Assembly: GCA_003554945.1 (NCBI GenBank)
Contig: PWHN01000086.1
Location: 1-47,425, forward strand
Reading direction: 5' to 3'
Source of the DNA: a bacterium
GTDB lineage: Bacteria; T1Sed10-126
DNA length: 47,425 bases
In this document: positions 25,808-33,374 of the stretch, piece by piece
How the letters are laid out: each line of letters opens with the position of its first letter
How positions within the stretch are numbered: the first letter of the stretch is position 1
Notes under the pieces: model-generated
The model's database searches: none
Told to the model about the DNA's origin: nothing
The model's input: the letters and a program-made list of their open reading frames with translations, nothing else
Program-made: the position numbers and the translations under genes

Positions 25808-26662
25808 TCATCCACGCTTTATCAAAACATAATCATTCAAGTCGTATTCCAGCCGGGTGGCTAACGGTTTACATTTGACCTTGAATAAATGATAGACGGG
25901 GCGTGGCGGTTCGACAAGGGATTCGAAGTTGCCCTGCCCTTTGGCCAGGACGAGGTCAGCCTCGTTAAAATGTCTGAGAAACTCATCACTTACCTGCGAA
26001 AGAATTGTCCCCGGCACAGAAGAATCACTGGAAATAATTTCGCCCCAGCGATAAATACCGGTTTCAAGTGCCTCAACTTTGGTTACGTCATTCAAAATCG
26101 GTGCTCCGCGAACTCCGTAATAAAGCTCCTTATCACTTAATTGTTCCAGAAGCAGTAGATCAAAGACCGCTTCGGCGGTGTTGTCGCCAATTAAAAATAC
26201 CTTCTCAGCTTCTTCCAGCTCGCGACGGAACTGAATCATAACTTCGCTCTTTATTTCTACTTGGCCGGCCTCGGCGAGTCTTTCCATCTGTCGTTCCAGC
26301 TCGTCCTCCCGGAGGGCGACGAGATCAATAGAGTTGGCGGCGGCGGACAACTCAAGCGCCCGTTGGACAGGGTCAGGAGCTTGACGCACCAACCGACGCA
26401 AATCGGGTAATATTCGCAAAGATAGGCTGACTGAGTCCCGTTTAAACTGTTTATAAGGATCTTTTTCATTGGTGAGTTCGCAAAAGTATTTCATCAAGTT
26501 TCCAACCACGAAAGGTGCTGTCTCGCCCTCAAATAACTGTTCAGACTCTTGCAGCAGCCGGCGCATCATTTTTTTAGAAATTTCATCAGATGCCCCCGCT
26601 CTTTTTAAAGCTTCGAGCATCAAGTGGGAAATGCAGGGAATACACTCGTAGCCGGGCACCAT
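25808..26662 (-). CDS. DUF89 / ARMT1-like phosphatase
   Basis: A 284-aa member of the DUF89 family, metal-dependent phosphatases proposed to clear damaged sugar phosphates. The archaeal/bacterial-type motifs are complete: an N-terminal CIPCISHLMLEALK, EEAEKVFLIGDNTAEAVFDLLLLEQL, GVRGAPILNDVTKVEAL, DSSVPGTILSQVS, and DLVLAKGQGNFESL followed by FKVKCKPLA. The Asp/Asn pair and GQGNFE contribute to the metal site in characterised members. ATG 26662 and TTG 26668 both follow AAGGAG. It forms a two-gene unit with the DUF2071 gene downstream. Confidence 0.85.
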   Translation of the reverse strand: MVPGYECIPCISHLMLEALKRAGASDEISKKMMRRLLQESEQLFEGETAPFVVGNLMKYFCELTNEKDPYKQFKRDSVSLSLRILPDLRRLVRQAPDPVQRALELSAAANSIDLVALREDELERQMERLAEAGQVEIKSEVMIQFRRELEEAEKVFLIGDNTAEAVFDLLLLEQLSDKELYYGVRGAPILNDVTKVEALETGIYRWGEIISSDSSVPGTILSQVSDEFLRHFNEADLVLAKGQGNFESLVEPPRPVYHLFKVKCKPLATRLEYDLNDYVLIKRG

Positions 26663-26798
26663 ATCCAATCAACTCCTTCAATAATTGAGATGGTTGAGCC
26701 TTTTTTAACTCCCCTGATTATTCCCCACAGGTTTTATTAAAATAGAAACAGATTCGGCCGGCTTCTCGATTATTATCCCGGTTTGAAGCTATGGCTTA

Positions 26799-26939
26799 TT
26801 AGCCCGGATTATGCACGAAAAATACTTTTTCGTGCATAATCCACCTCTACGAGGTAGCACTCAACGCTTTGAGTGCTCGGTGCGCCCCTGCGGGCGAATT
26901 ATTCACGACAGTGGTGCTGTCGTGAATAATTCGGGTTAG
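26799..26939. repeat. five-hairpin palindromic cluster
   Basis: Five hairpins lie end to end. A perfect 17-bp stem (26806-26822/26826-26842, loop TAC) is followed by a 5-bp stem (26843-26855, loop TAC) and a 9-bp stem AGCACTCAA/TTGAGTGCT (26856-26877). Then come a 5-bp stem CGCCC/GGGCG (26883-26896) and a second perfect 17-bp stem (26895-26911/26917-26933, loop TGGTG). The two long stems share ATTAT(G/T)CACGA, and the outer ends TTAGCCCGGATTATGCACGA and TCGTGAATAATTCGGGTTAG are themselves imperfect inverted repeats. The stop codon of the coiled-coil gene (TTA at 26936-26938) falls in the end of the element. Confidence 0.8.
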
Positions 26940-27232
26940 CGCAAATTTTCAATTTGTTTTTTTACTGAATTTATTCTCTCTTCCAGCTCACCAAGTTCAT
27001 TTTGCAATACATCAAAACTATCTCGTAGCTCTGCGATCTGATTACGAACCGTTTTGAGATCCTCAAGTAGCTCTTCAAGCAGTTTGATTTCCTCTTCAAA
27101 ACTGAGCTCAGTTTCTCCGGCTTCCATCTCTGCCGCCAGCGATTCAGAAGCCGCATAATTTAGCGGTAATATCGCCGTTGCAATAAAAAAACAGAGCGTC
27201 GAAAAAATAATTATCCTCGAAGACGATCTCAT
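26936..27232 (-). CDS. secreted or membrane-anchored coiled-coil protein
   Basis: A 98-aa product with an N-terminal hydrophobic segment (about 6-27, IIIFSTLCFFIATAILPLNYA) ending in a plausible signal-peptidase site (YAAS or SLAAE). An acidic coiled coil with heptad leucines fills 43-98 (EEIKLLEELLEDLKTVRNQIAELRDS...). It is likely periplasmic or anchored in the cytoplasmic membrane and oligomeric. GAGGG lies eight bases before the ATG. Its stop codon lies inside the hairpin cluster, so the cluster forms its 3' untranslated region. Confidence 0.6.
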   Translation of the reverse strand: MRSSSRIIIFSTLCFFIATAILPLNYAASESLAAEMEAGETELSFEEEIKLLEELLEDLKTVRNQIAELRDSFDVLQNELGELEERINSVKKQIENLR

Positions 27233-27260
27233 AAAGTAACCCTCATTTCATAGTGTATTT

Positions 27261-27343
27261 GTAACTACTCATCTATCCCCTCTCCCTTTTTTACCCCCCT
27301 TTGTTTTCCCCCGTCAAGGAGGGGAAGATAAGTAAATAGTTAC
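27261..27343. mobile_element. GTAACTACTC-type MITE
   Basis: An 83-bp element from GTAACTACTCATCTATCCCC to AAATAGTTAC with a CCCCCTTTGTTTTCCCCC/GTCAAGGAGGGGAAG core. The flanking octamers GTGTATTT and GTATATTT agree at seven of eight positions, a slightly decayed target duplication. It lies 28 bases before the coiled-coil gene start. Confidence 0.75.
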
Positions 27344-27434
27344 GTATATTTTTTGGCTACATTCATTATATAAACTACCTTTTCACTTATTATAAGGGTA
27401 AATTGTTCCCCATTTATTCCAAAAACTTTACTTC

Positions 27435-29666
27435 TCAACTAATTTTTTCCAGGTGAGCGTAAGCCAGGGCCAACCTTTTTTCTCCCACCGCGTCAAACTT
27501 GATACTTGCCGTGGGTGAACTCTCCGAACCCTGGATGGCAACTATTTTACCACGCCCAAACTTGGGATGTTTTATTATTTCACCCACCTCGTAATTCAGC
27601 GCAGCTCTGGAGCCTGCATTTGATTTACCGGATGCCGTGGTAATTTTTTTGCTTTTCTTCTTCATTTTTCTTTTTGATCTTTTACGGCTCTGATTGAAGG
27701 CACGACCGCGGCGACCGGAATCGACACCATGCAAGGCGGATGGTTCGTCAAGCAACCCTGCCTCACGTAAGAATGGCGAAGGATGATTCTGACGTTCGGT
27801 TCCGTAAAGCCTCCGCTTTCTCGACCAACTGCAGTATAACCGTTTTTTAGCCCGGGTAAAACCAACGTAACAGAGACGTCTCTCCTCTTCCTTGCGTTCA
27901 GGATCAAACTCAGAATTTCTATGCGGCAGTAAGCCCTCCTCCATACCGGCCATAAAGACCACTTCAAATTCCAGTCCCTTGGCGGCGTGCAGGGTCATTA
28001 AATTGACTGCTGTGGCCTCAGTCTCGGTTGTGTCCATGTCGGTCAACAGAGTAATTTCTTCCACAAAATCAGCCAGGGGGGGGTCAGGGTTTTCCTCGCC
28101 AAAGTCAGCGGCAACACGCTTCAACTCCTCAATGTTTTCAAGCCGTGACTCAGCAGTATGATCGTCCTTTTTTTCGACCACCTTTTCGATGTAGCGGCTT
28201 TTTTCCAGAACCTTTTCTATTACTTTCAAAGGGGGCTGATCATTGTATTCCTGCAACTGATTGTAAAGCTGATAAAATTTGGAAAGGGCGTTATGGGCCC
28301 GACCGGTCAGTTGACCGGATTCCAACAGCAGCGGTAGGGCTTCCAGGCCGCTCGCCTCCTGCGCGGCGGCGTATTCCATCAACGCGGCTTCAGTTTTTTC
28401 ACCGATCCCCCGACTGGGCTGGTTAATAATACGCGACAGCGAGTGGTCGTCCGCCGGATTGACCAAAATTTTTAAGTAGGCCAGTAAATCTTTTATCTCC
28501 ATGCGCTCATAAAAGCCAACGCTGCTTACAATCACATAAGGCATATTCTCACGTGTAAAAACTTCTTCAAAAACACGTGTCTGAGCGTTGACCCGGAAAA
28601 AGACAGCACAATCACCTGGCGATACCCCCTGCATTTTTTCAAGCAGCCGAATCGTCTCCAGGACATACTCAGCTTCTTTGTAATCGTTGCGGGCCGCGTA
28701 AACCTCCGGTTTTCGCCCCTCGGACTTGTCAGTCCAGAGCTTCTTATCTTTACGGTGACTGTTATTTTTTATAACTGCATGAGCCGCCTCAAGGATTGGC
28801 TGAGTAGAACGATAGTTTCGCTCCAGACGGACAGTTTTGGTATTTGGGAAATATTTCTCAAAGTTAAGGATATTACTGATATCGGCCCCGCGCCAGGAAT
28901 AGATACTCTGGTCGTCATCACCGACAGCGACAATATTTCCATGCTTTTCAGCCAGCAGGTGGGCGAGCTCAAACTGAGCCGGATTGGTGTCCTGAAATTC
29001 ATCGACCAGCAGATGTTGAAAACGCAACTGCCAGCGGTTGCGAACAGTTTCGTTTTCCTGCAGTAATTTTACCGGCCTCAGGATTAAATCCCCAAAGTCA
29101 AAGGCATTGTTGGAGAGCAGTATTTTCTCGTAAGTCTTGTAAATGGTATAGAACTGTTCGTCCGCATCTTTGCCCTGTTCCTCGGCGTATTGACGGGGAT
29201 ACATCAGATTGTCCTTGGCATAATTTATACGACCGGCAAGTGTCCTTGGTTTTATCTGTTTGGGGTCAAGCTTCAACTGCTTCAGACATTCCTTGAGCAC
29301 AGCCAGTTGGTCGCGGTCGTCATAAATACTGAAATTTCGCTCCCGTTTTAGTGCATTTACTTCTTCACTCAACAGCCGCACACCAAAAGAGTGAAATGTC
29401 CTGAGTTCCGGCTGTATATTTGTCTCACCAACCAACTTGCGAGCTCGTTCCTGCATCTCGGCGGCGGCCTTGTTGGTAAAAGTAACACCGAGTATTTCAT
29501 AAGGCGCAACTCCACGGTCACGAATAAGGTGAGCTATTCTATGTGTGATTGTACGGGTTTTGCCGCTGCCAGCGCCGGCAAATACAAGCAACGAGCCTTC
29601 ACCGTGGGTAACTGCCTCACGCTGTTTTTCATTCAGAGGGTCTAAAATGGGATCGCTCTCACTCAT
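27435..29666 (-). CDS. pcrA: ATP-dependent DNA helicase PcrA/UvrD
   Basis: A superfamily 1 3'-5' helicase for nucleotide-excision and replication-coupled repair. The 743-aa product has Walker A AGAGSGKTRT at 30-39, motif II DEFQDTNPAQ, QSIYSWRGAD, LERNYRST, the late motif V/VI LMTLHAAKGLEFEVVF and RLCYVGFTRAKKRL, and a C-terminal PcrA-type RNA-polymerase-binding module (GEIIKHPKFGRGKIVAI). It overlaps the trpC stop by eight bases on the same strand, implying co-translation. Confidence 0.96.
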   Translation of the reverse strand: MSESDPILDPLNEKQREAVTHGEGSLLVFAGAGSGKTRTITHRIAHLIRDRGVAPYEILGVTFTNKAAAEMQERARKLVGETNIQPELRTFHSFGVRLLSEEVNALKRERNFSIYDDRDQLAVLKECLKQLKLDPKQIKPRTLAGRINYAKDNLMYPRQYAEEQGKDADEQFYTIYKTYEKILLSNNAFDFGDLILRPVKLLQENETVRNRWQLRFQHLLVDEFQDTNPAQFELAHLLAEKHGNIVAVGDDDQSIYSWRGADISNILNFEKYFPNTKTVRLERNYRSTQPILEAAHAVIKNNSHRKDKKLWTDKSEGRKPEVYAARNDYKEAEYVLETIRLLEKMQGVSPGDCAVFFRVNAQTRVFEEVFTRENMPYVIVSSVGFYERMEIKDLLAYLKILVNPADDHSLSRIINQPSRGIGEKTEAALMEYAAAQEASGLEALPLLLESGQLTGRAHNALSKFYQLYNQLQEYNDQPPLKVIEKVLEKSRYIEKVVEKKDDHTAESRLENIEELKRVAADFGEENPDPPLADFVEEITLLTDMDTTETEATAVNLMTLHAAKGLEFEVVFMAGMEEGLLPHRNSEFDPERKEEERRLCYVGFTRAKKRLYCSWSRKRRLYGTERQNHPSPFLREAGLLDEPSALHGVDSGRRGRAFNQSRKRSKRKMKKKSKKITTASGKSNAGSRAALNYEVGEIIKHPKFGRGKIVAIQGSESSPTASIKFDAVGEKRLALAYAHLEKIS

Positions 29667-30465
29667 CGGATATCACCGGCGCCATCAGAGATTCAATTCG
29701 TCGCTCTATTTCTGCAGCTTGGCTGGCCGAGTCAAGTAGCGCTGTCCCAACCAGCACAGCATTGACTCCACCCAGATTTTGCAAATACCTAATATCATCA
29801 GCACTCTTTATTCCACTTTCACTGACAAGTAGTGACTTTTGAGGACGCAGTTTTAAGAGTTGAGCCGTTTGCTTGAGATCAGTGCTGAAATCACCCGACA
29901 GACGGCGGTTATTTATCCCGAGGATACGGGGAACAAAGGTAAGCTTCTCCAGTTCAGCGGGGTCGTGAATTTCTAACAACACGTCAAGACCCAGCTCTGC
30001 AGCCAGTTGATAGTAATCCCGGAGCTGTTTCGGGGATAGTACGGCAGCGATGAGCAGCAGACAATCTGCACCAGCCGCGGCCGTCTCGTAAATCTGATAC
30101 TCGTCTATTATAAAATCTTTTCGCAAGATTGGTTTACTTACTCTTTTCCTTAATTCTTTTAAAACTTCCAACCCCTGCCCAAAAAATTGTTTGTCGGTTA
30201 AAATTGAAAGAGCCGCTGGTCGCGAGCGGGAATAGACAGTCGCAATTTCACTCGCATCCAGCTCAGTTATTCGTCCGGCTGAGGGCGAGCAGGGTTTTAT
30301 TTCGGCAATCAAATCAATCTTATCGCCCTCGATTGCCTCTTGGAACAGATTCCCCGCCGACCTCGATTCGGCTCTGGAGCGTAGACTTTTCAGCGGCACC
30401 GCGCGTCGCTTATCTTTAACTTCAGTCTCTTTTTGTTCAACAATTTCGTCCAGTATTGTGCCCAT
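29659..30465 (-). CDS. trpC: indole-3-glycerol phosphate synthase
   Basis: Fourth step of tryptophan synthesis, converting CdRP to indole-3-glycerol phosphate. The 268-aa (beta/alpha)8 barrel has the catalytic region IAEIKPCSPSAG (K57), LRKDFIID, LLEIHDPAELEKL, GINNRRL and LVSESGI. No other trp biosynthesis gene is near; it stands immediately upstream of pcrA with an 8-base overlap. GGAGATAG precedes the ATG, and a MITE ends about 25 bases before it. Confidence 0.95.
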   Translation of the reverse strand: MGTILDEIVEQKETEVKDKRRAVPLKSLRSRAESRSAGNLFQEAIEGDKIDLIAEIKPCSPSAGRITELDASEIATVYSRSRPAALSILTDKQFFGQGLEVLKELRKRVSKPILRKDFIIDEYQIYETAAAGADCLLLIAAVLSPKQLRDYYQLAAELGLDVLLEIHDPAELEKLTFVPRILGINNRRLSGDFSTDLKQTAQLLKLRPQKSLLVSESGIKSADDIRYLQNLGGVNAVLVGTALLDSASQAAEIERRIESLMAPVISDE

Positions 30466-30489
30466 ATGCTATCTCCTTTTTTAAAAATG

Positions 30490-30567
30490 ATAACTACTCA
30501 TCTATCCCCTCTCCCTTCACCCCCTTTGTGTCCCCTCTTCAAGGGGGGAAATAAGTTGAGTAATTAC
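30490..30567. mobile_element. GTAACTACTC-type MITE upstream of trpC
   Basis: A 78-bp element with ends ATAACTACTCATCTATCCCC (first base altered) and GAGTAATTAC and a CCCCCTTTGTG/CTTCAAGGGGGG core. The flanking octamers TAAAAATG (30482-30489) and AAAAAATG (30568-30575) agree at seven of eight. It sits 25 bases before the trpC start, so it may separate trpC from its promoter. Confidence 0.75.
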
Positions 30568-30753
30568 AAAAAATGACCGGTAAAACTGTGCGTGAATAAA
30601 CTAAGGATTTGAAATTTTGCCGGCAGCACGATCAGCCATAGATGTTATCAAGAAAGCTCCCGCTTCGGAACCTTTTCATATCAATCGCTTGAAGGTAAAA
30701 TGTGAAGTGACGATATAAAGTTAGGCACTAATAAATTGAGCACCACCACGTCA

Positions 30754-31037
30754 TTGCGGGCTTGACCCGCAAGAAGTTCAGTAATCGGTGTTCGGTATTC
30801 GGTAATCGGTGGAAGCCCGGTAATCAGTGATCGGTAATCGGTAAATGGTTTTGACGTTACTGATTATTGAATATTGATTACCGATTACTGCTCTACCAGA
30901 TGGATTCCGGCTTGGGGGCCGGAATGACGAGCTTCTGTGTTCGTCATTGCGGACTTAATTCGTTGCCGACAACGACAATTTCATTGGATTGCCGTTTATA
31001 TGGTTTTGATTGTCATTCCCGCGGAAGCGGGAATCCA
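30754..31037. repeat. cluster of small palindromic repeats
   Basis: Inside the 683-base gene-free gap 30466-31148. TTGCGGGCTTGACCCGCAA at 30754-30772 repeats 23324-23342. An inverted pair CAGTAATCGGT (30779-30789)/ACCGATTACTG (30880-30890) encloses several GTAATCGGT copies. GGATTCCGGC/GCCGGAATGAC (30902-30928) and GTCATTCCCGC/GCGGGAATCCA (31012-31037) are REP-like units in opposite orientations. A short degenerate ORF across 30867-31088 is made of these repeats and is not a gene. The rest of the gap (30576-30750, 31038-31148) shows nothing I can name. Confidence 0.6.
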
Positions 31038-31148
31038 GCGGCGTTGAATTTGAGCTACAAAAAGGGAACAACAAGGTCGCTGGCGTAGATTTTTGGTTGT
31101 CACCATTTATCAGTAGAACAAACCTTTATTGCAGGGGAATCAATAACA

Positions 31149-32171
31149 ATGCCAGAACCGGAAGATATTATTAAGCGAGAGGAAAAACCGGTCGAAGCAA
31201 ATGTCAGCGTGGAAACTCCACAGCTGGTCGGCGACGAACCACCGCTGCTGTTAGGGTTGGGGACTTTTTCTTCGCCAACTGAAAAATTATACGGTGCTTT
31301 TTATTTTGAACAAATGTCAAATGATGACGGTTTTCGTGCCCTTAACCTTTCACTCTTTGACACTGCTGAAAAATTACAAAGCTTTGACATGCAGGACCAG
31401 CCCCTTCTATTCCAACAAACTTTTGAACGGGTGGCAGCTGTCGCCGGCGAAGTCACTCAGGCCGACCACAAACAGGCACGGGAATCAGTTAAAAAATTTC
31501 TAAACGAAGCAGAAAAGAGATCTCAACTCTGGCACTTTGTCGAAAATTTTGACGAAGAAAATGTCCAGGATTGGTTTTATCAATTAATTAGCAGTATCAT
31601 TCCTAAAGGTAAATTAAATTACAACGCCCGGACTCAATTGATAACCCGTAAAGCACTAAGCCGCAGTATGAAAGGGGCTCTAACTGAAAAGCATCGCCGC
31701 TCGGAGGATGGAGACGAAGATGAAAAAGACGAAAAATTAGAAAGTGAACACCTGGTTTCGATAATAACAATACCGTTCAAAGGTGTGGCTCCAAAATCTC
31801 TCCAGAATGATGACGAAATTTACGTCCGGGCTCTTGGCGGTATTTCGGCTGAATTACCCGACGAGTTGCAGTCCGAAAAATATGATTTTGCAAGCAAGCC
31901 CCTGGAAGCCACAGTGCTCGGGGTCGGAGTGGCCGATAAATTGCCGCCCACCTATGAAGGAAACCCAGAAGACTACTACGAAATTAAAGCCAGGTTCTGG
32001 GACGGCGAGATTGGCTCGGGCTACGTTTTCAAGGATGAACGGGTGAAAATGGTAAATATGCCGGAAGAAGATAACGATTCGGGAATTGACCTGACTCTTG
32101 TTCCCTATTTCATCGGGATAGGGATTATCCTGGTAACAATTGCCCTGGCCGCCTTTATGATTTTTGGTTAA
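31149..32171 (+). CDS. tail-anchored membrane protein, distant paralogue of 4615-5604
   Basis: A 340-aa acidic product of unknown function: a helical N-terminal two-thirds, a very acidic linker (about 184-200), a beta-rich region (IITIPFKGVAPKSLQNDDEIYVRALGG near 205-232), and a single C-terminal helix (about 316-338, YFIGIGIILVTIALAAFMIF). No signal peptide is seen, so the body probably stays in the cytoplasm. The same order and local motifs occur in 4615-5604, although overall identity is low and the charge is opposite. AGGGGAA lies nine bases before the ATG. Its last four bases overlap the convergent rnz stop. Confidence 0.7.
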   Translation: MPEPEDIIKREEKPVEANVSVETPQLVGDEPPLLLGLGTFSSPTEKLYGAFYFEQMSNDDGFRALNLSLFDTAEKLQSFDMQDQPLLFQQTFERVAAVAGEVTQADHKQARESVKKFLNEAEKRSQLWHFVENFDEENVQDWFYQLISSIIPKGKLNYNARTQLITRKALSRSMKGALTEKHRRSEDGDEDEKDEKLESEHLVSIITIPFKGVAPKSLQNDDEIYVRALGGISAELPDELQSEKYDFASKPLEATVLGVGVADKLPPTYEGNPEDYYEIKARFWDGEIGSGYVFKDERVKMVNMPEEDNDSGIDLTLVPYFIGIGIILVTIALAAFMIFG

Positions 32172-33070
32172 CTCAGTTTTATTTTCATTCCCGGTTTCGC
32201 CAGATCTACTTCAGAAAATTCTTTTGCCGCCTCTTGAGCAAGAACACCGGGATGGTCATAACGGCGACTAAAATGAGTCAGTAACAATTTCCTGGCATTC
32301 AGCTTTTTGGCGACCCGGGCGGCTTCCAGAGCCGTCGAATGAAATTTCTTTTCCGCTTGTTCCCGCTCAGATTCTAAGAACATTCCCTCGTGAATTAATA
32401 GATCAGGTTCCTGAAATTCTGGCGGATAATTGTCCAGTGGTCTGGTATCGGTCAGATAAACGAGCCGTTTACCCCGCGGCGGCGGATCACTAACCTGTTC
32501 CGGGTTTATCACTTGCCCGTCATCTAACTCCACTACCTCGCCCCTCTGTAATTCTCCCCAGAGCGGCCCTTCGGGAACATCCAGCGCCCGGGCCTTTTCC
32601 GGGTAAAACTTACGTTTAATGCGGGGCACCTGGAGAGCAAACCCATGCGCCTCCAGCCGGTGTATCAGCGGCTGGGTGGTCAGCTTGAGATTCTGAAGAT
32701 CAAAACTTTTGCTTTCTTCCAGGGGGACAAACTCCGTCTTGTAATGGAGCGTGTAGCTCAGGTATTTTTGAGTCGCTCTAACATAATCCTTGAGCGGAGC
32801 CGGCCCAAACAATTTTAACGGCTCTTCGCCTCCTTCCTGCCCTCGTCTAATTAATACGCCGGGCAGGCCAAGAGTATGATCACCATGCATGTGAGAAATG
32901 ATAACGGCCCCAACTTTAACCCTTGATATCCCGTATTTGGCCATCTGTGTCTGCGAATTTTCTCCGGCGTCCAGCAAATAGTTTACACCCTCATGACGAA
33001 CCACAAAACCGGGGACGGGAAAGCCCGGATCGGGCATAAATCCACCGGCGCCAAGTACAATCAATTCCAT
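32168..33070 (-). CDS. rnz: ribonuclease Z
   Basis: A metallo-beta-lactamase-fold endonuclease that trims tRNA 3' ends. The 300-aa product has the zinc motif HMHGDH (H60, H62, D64, H65), an early PVPGFVVRHEGVNYLLDAGE, the later LTDTRP and LIHEGMF, and LLTHFSRRY near the end. The length fits the short bacterial form. The HST-like segment is present as KFHSTALEAARVA. It converges with the tail-anchored gene, overlapping by four bases. Confidence 0.9.
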   Translation of the reverse strand: MELIVLGAGGFMPDPGFPVPGFVVRHEGVNYLLDAGENSQTQMAKYGISRVKVGAVIISHMHGDHTLGLPGVLIRRGQEGGEEPLKLFGPAPLKDYVRATQKYLSYTLHYKTEFVPLEESKSFDLQNLKLTTQPLIHRLEAHGFALQVPRIKRKFYPEKARALDVPEGPLWGELQRGEVVELDDGQVINPEQVSDPPPRGKRLVYLTDTRPLDNYPPEFQEPDLLIHEGMFLESEREQAEKKFHSTALEAARVAKKLNARKLLLTHFSRRYDHPGVLAQEAAKEFSEVDLAKPGMKIKLS

Positions 33071-33089
33071 CGTTAATCAGTCCTAATAT

Positions 33090-33235
33090 CCCCTCAAAAA
33101 TCTCCTCCCCCCCGGAGGGGGAGGATTAAGGTGGGGGGATAGTGAATTTTTCTGTAACTACTTATCTATCCCTCTCCCACGGAGGGAGAGGACCAGATCA
33201 CCCCCCCTTTGTCTTTCCCCCCTTCAAGGGGGGAA
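33090..33235. repeat. partial MITE and adjacent GC-rich palindrome
   Basis: In the 304-base gap 33071-33374, a CTCCTCCCCCC/GGAGGGGGAGGA hairpin (about 33102-33125) precedes a MITE left end GTAACTACTTATCTATCC (33154) with its CCCCCTTTGTCTTTCCCCCC/TTCAAGGGGGGAAG core ending near 33235. The right terminus is missing. From 33236 to 33374 there is AT-rich, low-complexity sequence with a short AGCTTTTGGCTTTGAGCTTT stretch and no gene. Confidence 0.55.
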
Positions 33236-33374
33236 GCTCGAAGAGGCAAGCTTGCAAGCAGGCGAAGATGCGCAAGACCGAAAATCAAGATCAAGTTCAA
33301 GAACATAAACAAGATTATGAGCACTTAATGAATTTGTATTAGCTTTTGGCTTTGAGCTTTAAGCTGGTCTTATG

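Noticed and set aside
26799-26939. CRISPR array
   Set aside because: The repeats are inverted hairpins of different sequence and size, not direct repeats with uniform spacers.
29391-29739. Plus-strand ORFs opposite pcrA and trpC
   Set aside because: They are shadows of the well-supported minus-strand genes with no ribosome-binding sites.
30867-31088. 73-aa plus-strand ORF in the 30466-31148 gap
   Set aside because: It runs across REP-like palindromes, has no ribosome-binding site and its codons follow the repeats, so it is not a gene.
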